A stretch of 64,000 bases of DNA, taken from Isoetes taiwanensis (Eukaryota; Streptophyta; Lycopodiopsida; Isoetales; Isoetaceae). This document shows positions 1 to 10,792 of this stretch, one piece after another. A program made the position numbers and the translations under genes. The notes beneath the pieces were generated by a model. It worked only from the letters and a program-made list of their open reading frames with translations, searched no databases and was not told the DNA's origin. Location: positions 6,845,079-6,909,078 of the forward strand of contig JAJEKV010000036.1 of assembly GCA_021234155.1 (NCBI GenBank), in the 5' to 3' direction. Numbering within the stretch: position 1 is the stretch's first letter; each line of letters opens with the position of its first letter.

Positions 1-79
1 TATACATGTACAAACAAAAGAAGATTATCATAACTTGAGGCAATATCTTGATGCTTCCTTCCTCAGCAAGCTTTAGGTT
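1..79 (+). mobile_element. LINE ORF2 fragment (scrap)
   Basis: This piece is closely similar, in the same orientation, to positions 59372-59450, which lie in the 3' third of the LINE-3 reverse-transcriptase ORF. Similarity stops where the flanking sequence changes, so it is a short remnant or the right edge of a copy that begins outside the window. It has no coding capacity of its own. Confidence 0.7.
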
Positions 80-264
80 GAACACTGTAACCAGACTTGA
101 TTCATGGATGTTCTTCGGGATAACGGATCTAGCCAAGAGACAGGTTAGTCTTTAGGTAGTTTGTGTTTCCATCTGATCATTTTATGAATAGATGGATGAT
201 TAGACTCTATTTTATGTTCTATTTGAGATTATGATGGATGTTTTGTATATGATTGCTCTCTCTT

Positions 265-1020
265 TCTGTTTCTCCTGTGTGTATGGGGTTGGGGGGGGTG
301 TAAAAATCTAAAGGCCATCTAAGAATATAGATGCTCCTAGTTAGAACCCCTTAAATCCCGTTAAATGCGGCCTGTGCACAAGAGCCCTCCTGGCTGTCGA
401 TGGTATGATGTGGTTGAACACCATATAAGGATCATGGTGGTAAAGTGGAGATGGGACCTTGCCTAGCATGGCTACAAGGCTCCCTATAGTGGCTGGATCT
501 ATAGTGGGTCATTGCGTATGGGTCGGGTATGGATCTGACATCTCTTGGGTTGCAGGATATGTACCTACAGGAATGTTCTTGGCTTGATGGATGCATGGTG
601 GTGGCCTATGGATTTTGGAGGGTTCAAGTAGGATACGGATGTATGTTGCCAGTGGGGCCACGATCCTCTAGCCACCCACGGAAGCACCTCCTCCTTTCCC
701 TACCTCATCGGACTGGGGAGATGTAACCCGGAGTAGTCTCATAGGGTGACTCCATGAGATTGCGTCTCCGGAAGGCTACAACCACGCCATAGCATGATTC
801 AGCCTATCTACAAAGTGTGCATAGGAGGGGCGTATGGAATGGACTACCCTAGCCATTGTTCTATGCCAGCCAATGCCATTGCCACTATTCTGTCTGTTGA
901 TATCCGAAGACCATTGAGTCTGAGCCTGGGATTAGGCCCTTCATTTTTGATGCATTTGTTATGTTTCTTACTATTGAAGTGTTGTACTATTGATGGATGG
1001 GGGTGGTATATTATTTTATA
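265..1020 (+). repeat. Degenerate LTR-like fragment (element C)
   Basis: The order of short conserved blocks matches the LTRs of element B (44280-44950) and element A (20160-20750). The blocks are a G-rich run, a 'gatgctcctag' block, 'gcggcctgtgcac', a gggagatgtaaccc-like block and 'ttctatgccagcc'. The LTR ends, TSD and primer-binding site were not found, so only the central part of the LTR is recognised. A histone H3-like sequence lies about 0.9 kb downstream, the same order as in elements A and B. That order is the main reason for treating 265 to about 4430 as one decayed element. Confidence 0.55.
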
Positions 1021-1879
1021 TATTGTGTGCTAGCTGCTAATTTTTATATACATTTTTGCTATATAGGATTTCCATGGAAGGCATGGGACGAATGACATCT
1101 CCGAGTCCTTCACTCGGATACTTGACCATCACAAGTGGTCCAAGGAAGACGGAGAGCCTTTTTGTGGTGATGTAGTCGCCATGGGAGGGGAATTTCTCGT
1201 ATACGATGGGAGCATTGTATAAGTTTTGGTAGACCGCTCGAGTATTCGAACCTTGAATGTGCCTGTGGGGCGTTCTCGAGACACCGGCATAAATGGGTAG
1301 AAGCGACTACTCATAACCGTCTAGACGGTTTTGCCCAGTTGGTTAAGGGCATGTCGGTTAGGAACGTTACAGTCATGGACATGGATCTAGAAGCGGATGC
1401 TCAGGAATTAGCAAGAGGGGATCCACAAGCCCGGGCGAGGAGTATATCTATCTGGGAGATGGCGAGTGCATCGAGGATGCATGCTCCTTCATCTTGCCCC
1501 CTTACTATTATGATGAGGAGACACAAACCTTTATCTGGGACTAGCTTCCCTGGCTACTTTACCCCCAGCTTCAGTAGCATATTGAACTCGACCCATGCCG
1601 GACCACTATCGAGCTTAGATACATAGAAGAACCGAGGTTTGTTTGAGGTTAGAGGGGCATGCTTAGAAGGTAGCCAAATGCATACGCGAGGTTGAGGCCC
1701 AGCCGCCCAGATACAAGCTATTGACCAGCTCGAAGGCTGCGCCATACAGAGGAAGCACAAGAAGACCCCCAAAGGTTGGAAGCTCAATACAAGAAGCAAC
1801 TCCAAACAATAGGAGGAATAGGGAAGGCCAAAAGTTCGGATTGTCGCGAAGCCCTACTTCGAAAAGCCAACCATCCTGC
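1021..1879 (+). other. Unassigned stretch upstream of H3-like sequence
   Basis: No intact gene is visible. Coding-like runs appear on the + strand in different frames. One at about 1081-1230 contains HHKWSKEDGEPF and FLVYDGSIV. Another at about 1440-1550 contains EEYIYLGDGE and PPYYYDEET. The last 150 bases are rich in Lys/Arg codons and could be the decayed tail of the H3-like protein that follows. I do not recognise a family. Stops and frame changes rule out a functional ORF as read. Confidence 0.35.
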
Positions 1880-2226
1880 CGCTAGTGGCAAGTCTCTTCC
1901 CTGTCACCGCCACCGAAGTGACAGAAGAAGCCTTATTGCTTTAAGGCTGATATAGTCGCGTTGCAGGAAATCCAGAAGTACCAGAAGTCCATGGAGCTCC
2001 TGATGTGCAAGCTGCCATTTCAGTGCCTAGTGCGGGAGATTGCCCAAGAATATAAGACTGACTTGAGATTCCAGACTCACACCATGCTCGCGCTACAAGA
2101 GGCAACAGAGGATTACCTCGTAGCCCTTCTTGGAGACGCGAACCTCTGCGCCATTCACGCCAAGCGGTTACCATAATGCCAAAGGGTTTGGCATTGGCTC
2201 GAAGGATTTGGGGAGATCCCGTTTAA
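1880..2226 (+). pseudogene. Histone H3-like sequence (frameshifted), element C
   Basis: The + strand encodes most of a histone H3. In order it shows a tail end AASGKSLP, then [20 protein letters not shown] (the H3 alpha-N region), [39 protein letters not shown], and in another frame [13 protein letters not shown] with a stop at 2224-2226. H3 packages DNA as part of the nucleosome core, and these blocks occur in the order and spacing of canonical H3. One stop (TGA at 1919) and at least two frame changes (near 1900-1920 and at 2165-2169) break it. No ARTKQT start was found upstream. It sits about 0.9 kb downstream of an LTR-like fragment, which parallels the H3-like ORFs in elements A and B. 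An ordinary processed H3 pseudogene is the main alternative, but the repeated LTR association argues for a retroelement-borne gene. The H3 assignment is secure. The element assignment is inferred. Confidence 0.85.
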
Positions 2227-2494
2227 TCTCAAAAATTCTGTAAACTCGTGTATCTGTTACTAGTATGTGTTACTATACTTTTATCTTTTTATATGAATGC
2301 AAGTTATGTAGAGCTTCCTTCTACATGCATTGATGTTTTCTATAATTATATAATGTATTTTACTAATAAAAAAATAATAACAATAATAATAATTTCTGAT
2401 GCTGACGTCAGCACTTTTAAAGTTAACTTTAACTCAATGTTTCACAATTTTCTTACCCCCTTCAAGTATGTTCTCCCCCCTCCCTCTTTCTGCC

Positions 2495-3206
2495 ATGGAG
2501 TTCTCCACACGCCAGCAATGGTACATGGATGGCGAGCACTGGGATCCCCAAGTTCCATTTGAGTCTCTTCACCCCTACCTACTATAGGAAGTGGACCTTA
2601 TTAGCAACATAGAAGCTCACCCAAATTATGCTCTTTTCCTTGAGTTTTACGCTCAAGAAATATTTCCGAAATGCATCCAACTTAGGGACCCTCCCCGACT
2701 GAATCTTCATCGAGACAATTTGTGGCAGATGTTGGGGGACGACAATCACGCAGACAATGTCCTCCATGGCATCGAACAGTGGGCGAAGAATGCCCCCATT
2801 CTCTATTTTGGCAAGCAGGTCTATTTTTAAGCCCCTTCGCTCTAACCATCCTCATGGATCGTTACGTCGATGATGAGGACATGCCCTCAAAGAAGGGGAA
2901 GATGCCAATACCCTTCAGCCCCGAAGATCATGAGCGGGTTAGCAAAATCAACTTCGATTGATGGAAGCAGCTTGCTGCAGAGATGGCCGTGCATAGGAGT
3001 CAGGGCCATAAACTCGCCAGGTTGAATGGCCTCCCGGTTATCACTGTCAATGACCCTGCTTGACGATATCATGTGGGCATATCATGTGATTGCCAATCTC
3101 CGCCACAAAATGAAGACGCATCTCCTTTATAAATTGGTTGAGTATTGCCAAGATGACTTCTTCAATTTCTCTCCTATTGTGCATCCGCCACAGGTCAGAA
3201 TTTGCT
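2495..3206 (+). pseudogene. Unrecognised broken ORF of element C
   Basis: A + strand reading starts at ATG 2495, meets a TAG at 2585-2587 and continues in the same frame to 2830. It resumes in two other frames up to about 3206. The peptide pieces look like real protein (QWAKNAPILYFGKQVY, DRYVDDEDMPSKKGKMPIPF, LRHKMKTHLLYKLVEYC). I recognise no domain. It follows the H3-like sequence, as does the unrecognised ORF at 47535-48147 in element B. I see no clear sequence similarity between the two. It may be a gag-like or accessory protein of the element; this is inference. Confidence 0.35.
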
Positions 3207-3312
3207 AAGATTCCACCAGGAAGACATTCAGCATGTTGACACTCTTCTGAGCTTCCAATATCTTATGTTACAAGGTGCTCCTTCCTAATCTCCCAATGCA
3301 GCGTTTGCCGCA

Positions 3313-3882
3313 ATGGGACCTCACATCTCTAGCATTAACAATATTAATATTCCTATGGAGTCTGACGAGGAAGGGGAAGACCTCTTTGATAACAATGAAC
3401 ACCTCAAAGAGGAGGCACAAGAGGCCAAGGAAGAACAGGTTACGATAAATCTTGAGAAGGAGATAGAGACCTCGGTCCTTCCAGTAGTAAAGGCCTTGTG
3501 GAATCACCTCATGCGATTCTTCCTCTTAGCCTTTAGGCAAGGACAAGTCCTCGTCTTTGCTAAGGATCTTGTCTCTGAAGCAGAAGCATCCTGGTGGGCA
3601 CTTCATGCCTTATCCACCTTGGCAGGCCATAAGAAGGTCAATTACCGCACGGTTACCGTTCTGTTGGTACACCGAGACCTTGCCCGTGATGCCCTGGGTC
3701 AGGACATTGCCGCCTGGATGAACATGAAGTTGCTTGTGGCAGCACTATTGGCCACCGCATTCACATCAGAGATAGCATCGGCAGCTGCCCTATCTGTTAG
3801 CCCAGGCGTCATGCTACTTCGACATCGGCAACCAACAACGCCTCCTACTCCGATGCAGGAAGACGCTAACCCAAGTTCTTAG
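3313..3882 (+). CDS. Unrecognised 189-aa ORF
   Basis: An open frame begins at ATG 3313 and ends at a stop at 3880-3882. The first third is strongly acidic (EEGED, KEEAQEAKEE). A later hydrophobic stretch (LLVAALLATAF) is followed by a proline/threonine-rich C-terminus. I do not recognise a family. It follows the broken ORF at 2495-3206 and may be the continuation of the same degraded retroelement protein. Without homology evidence, its being translated is uncertain. Confidence 0.3.
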   Translation: MGPHISSINNINIPMESDEEGEDLFDNNEHLKEEAQEAKEEQVTINLEKEIETSVLPVVKALWNHLMRFFLLAFRQGQVLVFAKDLVSEAEASWWALHALSTLAGHKKVNYRTVTVLLVHRDLARDALGQDIAAWMNMKLLVAALLATAFTSEIASAAALSVSPGVMLLRHRQPTTPPTPMQEDANPSS

Positions 3883-4051
3883 TTTCATATGTTTTCACTT
3901 ACCATTGTGTAATTGTTCGGGCATCTAATTCGGTTGTAACCACTATAGGTGACGATTTTGAATATCCTATAACTTTTGTAAACTATGCTTGTTGTCATAT
4001 CCTTGTGGTGTGGATCATCCTTGCATATATGTAATCATTTTTTTCGAAGTG

Positions 4052-4432
4052 ATGCATACCCAGCTCTCATCTATAACCCTTTTAGATCATATACAAAGCC
4101 CCCCTTGGGCTACTCTAGTTGACCCTGGATGCTTGACACCTGAACAAGAGCTTATCATTATCAAACATCAAATGGCTTGGCTTCAACAATATGTTTTGCA
4201 ATGGCCAACAGGCTCTATGCTTCAAGAAAACGGACCAGAAGTGCCCGCATTTGAGGTCCCTCAAGCATCCCTGCCACCAGCACTGGCCCGTGGTCTAGTT
4301 AAGCCGATACGTTCCAAACATGCCTGCAGTTTATCATCCTCAGATAATAGCTCAGATTCCTCATACTCTTCTGAGATACCATGTTGTGATTGTTTATATT
4401 TTTTGTCAATCAAATTCTACAAAGTTAATTAA
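4052..4432 (+). CDS. Unrecognised 126-aa ORF
   Basis: The frame is open from before 4052, where the first ATG lies, to a stop at 4430-4432. It contains LTPEQELIIIKHQMAWLQQY, which could be a short amphipathic helix, a proline-rich centre, and a serine-rich run (SLSSSDNSSDSSYSS) near the end. No family is recognised. It ends just before a dispersed inverted repeat arm and may be the last remnant of element C. Confidence 0.25.
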   Translation: MHTQLSSITLLDHIQSPPWATLVDPGCLTPEQELIIIKHQMAWLQQYVLQWPTGSMLQENGPEVPAFEVPQASLPPALARGLVKPIRSKHACSLSSSDNSSDSSYSSEIPCCDCLYFLSIKFYKVN

Positions 4433-4486
4433 CTTTTATAAATTATAAAACATTTCAACATCTGTATAGCAAATAGAGTACTTACA

Positions 4487-4635
4487 ACCTCCATATTTCA
4501 ATATGTAGCACAATAACAGGGGGTTGCTTTTTGTATTTTTATACTTTTTTCTCTAAGGTTTTTATATGATTCGGCGGCATATTAAAATGGATGTACTAAT
4601 GCGTACATCTAGAGTGCGCATACGCGCGCAATGAT
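4487..4635 (+). repeat. Dispersed inverted repeat, arm 1 (partner 29665-29815)
   Basis: This stretch matches the reverse complement of 29665-29815 over about 140 bases, with small indels. Shared blocks include a 'taacagggggtt' core and 'gcgtacatctagagtgcgca'. The two copies lie 25 kb apart in opposite orientation. This may be a MITE-like repeat family or the end of a larger element. No TSD was identified. Confidence 0.7.
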
Positions 4636-4639
4636 TTTT

Positions 4640-5212
4640 ATGTTTTCCTTCCACCTTGGCACCAGGGCCCCAAGCTTATTTGCTTGCTTCATTGTCCAGG
4701 AACAAGCTTGTAGCTATTGCATCAATTCGCACGGGGTCCCACAGGCTACGGATTGAGACAGGTAGATGGGAGCGGCCGCAATTGCCGCGAGAAGCGAAAC
4801 TATGTGCCTGTTGCCGATTCTGTTATTGAAGATGAAAGCCATACTCTTCTGAGTTGCCCTGCTTTTGAGATAGTCCGGAATCATTTTTTGACCTTAGCAT
4901 TCCATTCCACGCTTCCACAACTTCTCAGAGCACCATCTGTGCATGACTTGGCATTATACATACTTGAGGTTCTAGATAAACGTCTGCAATTACTGAGCCC
5001 TCAGTAGTCATTATCTCCGTTTGTCTAGTATCACCATTACTGCAAAGGTTTTTCCCTTGAAAACCTTTCGAGGCAGGGGTTTTTTAATCCTAGTAGTAAT
5101 GATTGTACTAGCCCATTGTATGGGTCCCATGACCTATTGGTCTCTGTGGACGTTAAAAAATCTATTCTATTCTATTCTATTCTATTCTATTCTATTCTAT
5201 TCTATTCCTTCA
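4640..5212 (+). mobile_element. LINE-1: 5'-truncated LINE 3' end
   Basis: The + strand encodes the C-terminus of the LINE ORF2 protein, aligned with 59520-59846 of LINE-3 and 28390-28735 of LINE-2. It shows RLRIETGRW, then a Cys/His cluster ending VIEDESHTLLSCPAF, with frame changes. A 3' UTR follows with a conserved stem-loop (5047-5065) and the sequence tattggtctctgtggacg, then a microsatellite tail. The copy lacks ORF1, the endonuclease and the RT core, so it is a dead-on-arrival insertion typical of target-primed reverse transcription. Confidence 0.85.
5160..5209 (+). repeat. Pentanucleotide microsatellite (ttcta)n, LINE-1 tail
   Basis: About nine tandem copies of a five-base unit (phase ttcta/tctat) directly follow the conserved LINE 3' end. 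The two other LINE 3' ends in the window carry different simple repeats at the same place, so this is the LINE tail rather than an independent microsatellite. Confidence 0.85.
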
Positions 5213-5340
5213 ATGGTAAGCACCCATGTATTCTTTTTTTTTCCCGTGCTGTATGTGTATTTGGAACATGTGCATGCAGGCCTCGAGGGTTTTCATTTTA
5301 GGGTTCATGGTTTTTTAGTTTGAAGCTTTGGATAGGGCTC

Positions 5341-5490
5341 CATGGAGGGCCATTTATTACTGGTGTATATTCAACTTGGAATTGCTAGGTGCAGGACCGC
5401 TCATAAAGCCGGATTAGATTGCAGTAGGGCCGTTTCTTGCTGGTGTATACCCAGCTCGGGATTGCTAGGTGCAGGGCCGTTTCATTATAC
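5341..5490 (+). repeat. Imperfect tandem repeat, ~95 bp unit
   Basis: The block 'gctggtgtatac...gggattgctaggtgcagg(g/a)ccg' occurs at about 5355-5400 and again at about 5445-5485, with partial flanking similarity. Nothing coding is seen in 5213-5647. Confidence 0.55.
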
Positions 5491-5647
5491 TAGTGTAGGA
5501 CACCCATTTTTGTTATCAGCCTTTTCTTATATGATCTCAAGATTCTATTTGCTTCAACGACATCCATCTGCATAGACCCTAACGATGTAAACGAGCTTCT
5601 AAATAGGCCAGTTGCACAGAATGATGAAGGGGCTGCACAGATTTCCA

Positions 5648-7280
5648 TTGCTTGAGGAAAATGATATGCTTTAGGCATTTCAGGCGTTTATTCCAATGGC
5701 CATCTGTCTATGGCGCACCTCATAATTCAAAAAACAGGCTCAATGAAGATGAAAGGCATCCAAGAACATGAGCTTGCAGTGTATGTTCCTCCAATCAGGT
5801 ATCCAAGAATATATATCCTTTTTGTGTTTCTGCTGTATGTTGCTTGAATTTAATATTCGAATATCCTTATGTGGAAAAGGGGTCCAGCAAATACATATTT
5901 AATACTTGCCTTCTATAGGTTGGATCTTCCAAGCATATAGCATTCCGCTTGCGAACACCAAAGTGCAAGTCATCAAGATATTCGTGATTTCTCTAGCGCA
6001 AATGCAGGATACCTAACCACAGCCAAATCACAGCCAGTGCCATGGCCTTTGCACCAGATATGCAATTCTCCTTTTTATCTCTCAAGTTCTTCCGTTATGT
6101 TGATTCTGCAAATGTATGTAAACTTTTTTCTGTTCAAAAAGCTGGAAGTAACTTTGTTGTATGTCCGCTGATTTGTATTTATGCTGCAGGGAAAGTAGTT
6201 TTGTTGTTCCCAAGCCGCAACAACAGATTATTGACACCATGCATTTGATTTGAATAAAGATTGGAAGCCTTACTAAAGAAGATGGGCCAGTCTTAGCGGA
6301 GGCTTATAGCTATGTGTATTAAAATTTTCCACGAATCTAAGTCTGTACACAGTCTCTGCAAATAGTAAAATCTGAGAAAGTAACAGCATTGCTTTCCATG
6401 GGATCAGGTCATATTTCATGTTTGAGAGCATGTTCTTTTTTGTCTCAAGCTACTGGTAGCCCATTGCCTGAGGAAAATGATGTGCTTTAGGCATTTCAGA
6501 CATTTATTCCAATGGCCATCTATCTATGACAGCTCATAATTCAAAAAACAGGCTCAATCAAGACGAAAGGCATCCAAGAACATGAGTTTGTAGTGTATGT
6601 TACTCCAATCAGGTATCCAAGAATATATATCCTTTTTGTGTTTTCGCTGCATGTTGCTTGAATTTGATATTCGAATATCCTTATGTGGAAAAGGGCTCCA
6701 GCAGATACAAATTTAATACTTGCCTTCTATAGGTTGGGTCTTCCAAGCATATAGCATTCCGCTTGCGAACACCAAAGTGCAAGTCATCAAGATATTTGTG
6801 ATTTCTCCAGCGCAAATGCAGGATACATAACCAGAGCCAAATCACAGCCAACACCATGGCCTTTGCACCAGGTATGCAATTCTCCTTCTTATCTCTCAAG
6901 TTCTTCCGTTATGTTTATTCTGCAAATGTATGTAAACTTTTTTCCGTTCAAAAAGCTGGAAGTAATTTTGTTGTATGTCTGCTGATTTGTATTTATGCTG
7001 CAGGGAAAGTGGTTTTGTTGTTCCCGAGCAGCAACAACATATTACTGACACGATGCATTTGATTTTGAATAAAGATTGAAAGCCTTACTAAAGAAGATGG
7101 GCCAGTCTTAGCGGAGGCTTATAGCTATGTGTATTAAAATTTTCCACGAATCTAAGTCTGTACACAGTCTCTGCAAATAGTAAAATCTGAGAAAGTAACA
7201 GCATTGCTTTCCAGGGGATCAGGTCATATTTCATGTTTGAGAGCATGTTCTTTTTTGTCTCAATCTAATGGTAGCCCATT
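5648..7280 (+). repeat. Tandem duplication of an ~815 bp segment
   Basis: Two direct copies are seen, about 5650-6468 and 6468-7280, with high similarity along their length. Both contain the same exon-like pieces, including ATGGCCTTTGCACC starts at 6042 and 6856 and a ctgcag acceptor followed by a short open stretch. The junction shares 'cattgc' with 'tgaggaaaatgat'. The unit holds short coding-like runs (for example GSLTKEDGPVLAEAYSY in one frame) but no recognisable domain. Unequal crossing-over is the simplest origin. Confidence 0.8.
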
Positions 7281-7689
7281 GCAGCAGGACCTCAAGTTGT
7301 AATACCTGACTCATAGTCCATGTGAATAAAAATGTGGATAGCGTGCTTGAATATTTGTGGTACTTTGCATCAGTTTGGAACCGCCCCCGTGGGATGGTAT
7401 TGGTTGTGACCATCACTAGCATATGCATGACAATGTGCAGTTTACAATAGAAGGGGGTATTTTAAATTATTTTGACAATTGATTCTCTTGAACTAGTGGT
7501 ACTGGCTTTATATTGGGCGCCATGGCCCTTTCAGTAAACCTTATGATGTTATTGTTGTTTTTGCCCATTTTATAACAGTGTGTTTGCGTATATTTGGGCG
7601 GCTCTTGGTATGCAATGGAAATAATTTGTTTGTCTTTATGTTATTGTGCTTTTTAGTAATTAATGTTTAGACCCATAAAGTTTACGTAT
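7281..7689. other. No gene seen
   Basis: An intron-like, AT-rich stretch between the tandem duplication and the terminal inverted region that starts at about 7690. No coding or structural signal was recognised. Confidence 0.5.
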
Positions 7690-7960
7690 GTTTGCTTTAG
7701 TTAGGGCCCGAAGGGCCCAAAAGTTTTTTTAATATAACAATCAACACACAACTACCATTAACATTATTAACATAAACCATTGCATTTAACACATTTAAAT
7801 TAAAATCCCCCTTAAACCCCCTTTGGTTTGGGTGCATATTCACACGGGGGGTTACGTAGGGCAGCGAGAGCCCCAAAAATATATTTATAATACATGTACA
7901 AAATTAACACCATTAAGTACATTCTCTCAAACCTTATAGTATTTTGCAAATCTTAATATA
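7690..7960 (+). repeat. Left terminal inverted region of a CACTA-like element
   Basis: About 270 bases match the reverse complement of 22020-22285. Shared blocks, in order from the outside, are a GC palindrome (gggcccgaagggccc here, ccccgaagggg in the partner), a T/A-rich block, tccccctt...accccctttggtttgggtgc, cacacggggggtt, and a 'cttatagtattttgcaaatctt' type block. A DUF4218 remnant with its 3' end facing this terminus lies just inside. This suggests the end of a CACTA-type DNA transposon, but a CACTA terminus itself is not seen. Confidence 0.6.
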
Positions 7961-8084
7961 CAGTATACAAAAATTTGTACATGCATATCCCACTAACGAG
8001 GATCGCTATGATACATTCAACTTTACCAAAGTTCCTTTACCCTCCAAAACCTCAGATGTGCTACGTTCCAAGATGCCATCATAT

Positions 8085-8369
8085 TCAACAAAAAATTCAA
8101 GATTCTTGTGTAGTAAAAATCATAGCTTCAGTGATTATGTACTCTTCAGCAATGGATCCCTCTAAATGTGCCATGTTACGAACATATTTCTTAAGATGTT
8201 TAGAAATCTCTCAATAGGGTACATCCATCGTACAATCATGGGCCCACAAATAGCTATTTCTTCAACTATATGTATGATGAGATGAGTCATGATCGTGAAA
8301 AATGATGGTGGAAAATGCTTCTCAAGCAAGCAAAACACATTCACTGCTTCCAACTTTAGGGTATTCATC
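8085..8369 (-). pseudogene. DUF4218 fragment (CACTA/TNP2-associated)
   Basis: The - strand encodes a segment typical of the DUF4218 region found next to the TNP2 transposase of plant CACTA elements. It contains LEKHFPPSFFTIMTHL, IVRWMYPIERFLNIL, then in another frame VRNMAHLEGSIAEEYI. It is far shorter than a full transposase gene, which usually exceeds 700 residues, and has at least one frame change. No TNP2 core was found upstream, where a tandem array now lies. It is read toward the left terminal inverted region, as expected for the 3' end of a CACTA transposase gene. Confidence 0.8.
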
Positions 8370-8377
8370 TCGTTTAG

Positions 8378-10787
8378 GGATCTTGTTTGATGTGCCTCAG
8401 CTTGACATGCTCAAATAACCAAGGTCTGGAGGGACTTGGAAGCCCAAGCTGAGAGATTGTTGAGCCAACTGCTATGAGATTGTCAAATGCTCCAAGTAGA
8501 TAAATAATGTCCAACCTTTGCATAAAGAAAGCATTCTCATTTTGCAGATGTGCAGTAACAAATAAGCTTTACAATTTTATTTTACTGTTTAACAAGGGTT
8601 TTGCAATTGTATTACAGCTTTATAGTCAGGATGCGTATGACATATTGCGTCCTTATCTAACATCTATTCTCTGTTAGATCCACAAAATGAGAAAAGCACT
8701 AGAGTAGCGAAGGAACTGTCTTGTGGCACGTGTAAGTTAATTGCTCTCTTTTGAAAATGCTTGTCTTAATAGGTAATTTGAAAATTGCAGAATGGCTCTA
8801 CTGCAGGAGATTTCATACTGCAATAGTAGTTATCCTTCAACACTTATTTTTATTGCACCTAAACATAAAGAATGTTTGAAGACTTGCATAACCATAAATT
8901 GATCATACTGCAAAAGTTTTCATAAGCATGAAATGATCCTATTGCAGGAGTTTTCATACTATTAAGCTGCATGTTTCTTTTCATAGGCATACTACAAGCT
9001 TTTAGCACTTAGTTGAATTACATCCAACTAGTATTTAGCCTGCCCATCTTCACTCTAATTTAAAGCAGTAGTAATTGTCCAGATAGATAATGCTGCTCTG
9101 TACATATCCCTCAATCTAGTTGTATAACATTTTACTGGAAGATCGCAAAATTTCTGAACAGTGTACCTCTTGAGGGATCTTATTTGTTGTGCCTCAGCCC
9201 GACATGCTCAAGTAGCCAAGATCTGAAGGGACTATCATGTCAAGATGAGATATTGTTGAGCCAACTACTATGAGATTGTCAAATGCTCCAAGCAGCCAAA
9301 TTTGGAGGCACTGTTTCCCACATCTTAAAATATATATGGAACGACATAGCACAAGGTTTTACACGGAGGCTCAGCTTTGCAATTGAACATGCTATGTCCT
9401 TGACATGCGAACTTTTAGGACCGTTTGTCCTTGGCAACATCGTTCTCATAGACTGTTAATTGTTTCAAATATAATGCCCAACCTTTGCATCAAGGAACGT
9501 TCTCATTTTGCAGATGTGCAATGACTGATAAGCTTTGCAATTCTATTTTATTGTTTAAGAAGAGCTTTGCGATTGTATTATAGCTTTATAATCAAAATGT
9601 GTATGCCGTATTGTTTCCTTATGTAACATCTATTCTCTATTAGATCCGCAAAATGAGAAAAGCACTGGAGTAGCGAAGGAACTCTTGTGGCATGTGTAAG
9701 TTAATTGCTCTCTTTTGAAAATGCTTGTCTTAATAGGTAATTTGAAAAGAATGTCTGAAGGGTTGCATAACTATAAATTGATCCTACTGTAGAAGTTTTC
9801 ATAAGCATAAAATGATCCTATTGCAGGAGTTTTCATACTATTAATCTGCATATTTTCTTTATACTACAAGCTTTTAGCACTTAGTTCAATTCAATTACAT
9901 CCAACTAGTATTCAGCTTGCCCGTCTTCACTCTAATATGAAGTAGTAGCAATTGTCCAGACAGATAATGCTTCTCTGCACATATGCCTCAATCTAGTTGT
10001 ATAACATTTTACTGGAAGATCACAAAATTTCTGAACATTGTACCTCTTGAGGGATCTTATTCGTTGTACCTCAGCCCGACATGCTCAAATAGCCAAGATC
10101 TGGAGGGACTGCCATGTCAAGCTGAGATATTATTGAGCCAACTGCTATGAGATTGTCAGATGCTTCAAGTAGCCAAATCTGGAGGCACTATTCCCAGATC
10201 TTGAAATGTATATGGAACGGCAGGGCACAAGGTTTTTCTCGAGGGCTCAGCTTTGCAATTGAACATGCGATGTCCTTGATATGTGAACTTTTGGGAACGT
10301 TAGTTGGCAACATCGTTCTCATAGACTGTTAATGTTTCAAATATAATGCCCAACCTTTGCATCAAGGAAACATTCTCATTTTGCAGATGTGCAATAACTG
10401 ATAATGCAATTCTATTTTATTGTTTAAGAAGAGCTTTGCAATTGTATTTATAGCTCTATAAACAGGATGCTTATGACATATTGAGTCCATATCTAACATC
10501 TATTCTCTTTTAGATCCACAAAATGAGAAAAGCACTGAAGTAGCGAAGGAACTATCTTGCGGCAGGCGTAAGTTAATTGCGCTCTTTTGAAAATGCTTGT
10601 CTTTTGAAAATTCTTGTAATTTGAAAATTGTAGAGTGGTTCTACTGCAGGAGAATGGTTCGTTCAACACTTAAATTTATTACATCAAAACATAGAGAATG
10701 TCTGAAGGCTTGCATAAGCGTAAAATGATCCTACTGTAGGAGTTTTCATAAGCATAATAAAATGATCCTACTGTAGGAGTTTTCATA
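8378..10787 (+). repeat. Tandem array, units 1-3 (~0.8-0.9 kb each)
   Basis: A block containing 'gatctt...tgtgcctcagc' and 'tgacatgctcaa', followed by 'ggagggact' and 'gagattgtca(a/g)atgct', recurs at about 8378, 9176 and 10052, and again at 21238 beyond LTR element A. Each unit also repeats an exon-like block around 'ccacaaaatgagaaaagcact' (8680, 9648, 10520) and 'ttgcaggagttttcatacta'. One unit contains a short open frame (10147-10332) that is not recognised and is broken in the others. The array may be an old subterminal repeat region of the surrounding DNA transposon. Confidence 0.75.
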
Positions 10788-10792
10788 CTATT

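Noticed and set aside
2401-2412. Palindrome gctgacgtcagc as a CRE/TGA-type promoter element
   Set aside because: A single 12-base palindrome in AT-rich sequence between broken ORFs, with no TATA or gene start in a suitable place.
5116-5301. Open frames running through the microsatellite after LINE-1
   Set aside because: The apparent protein is simple-repeat sequence translated in different frames.
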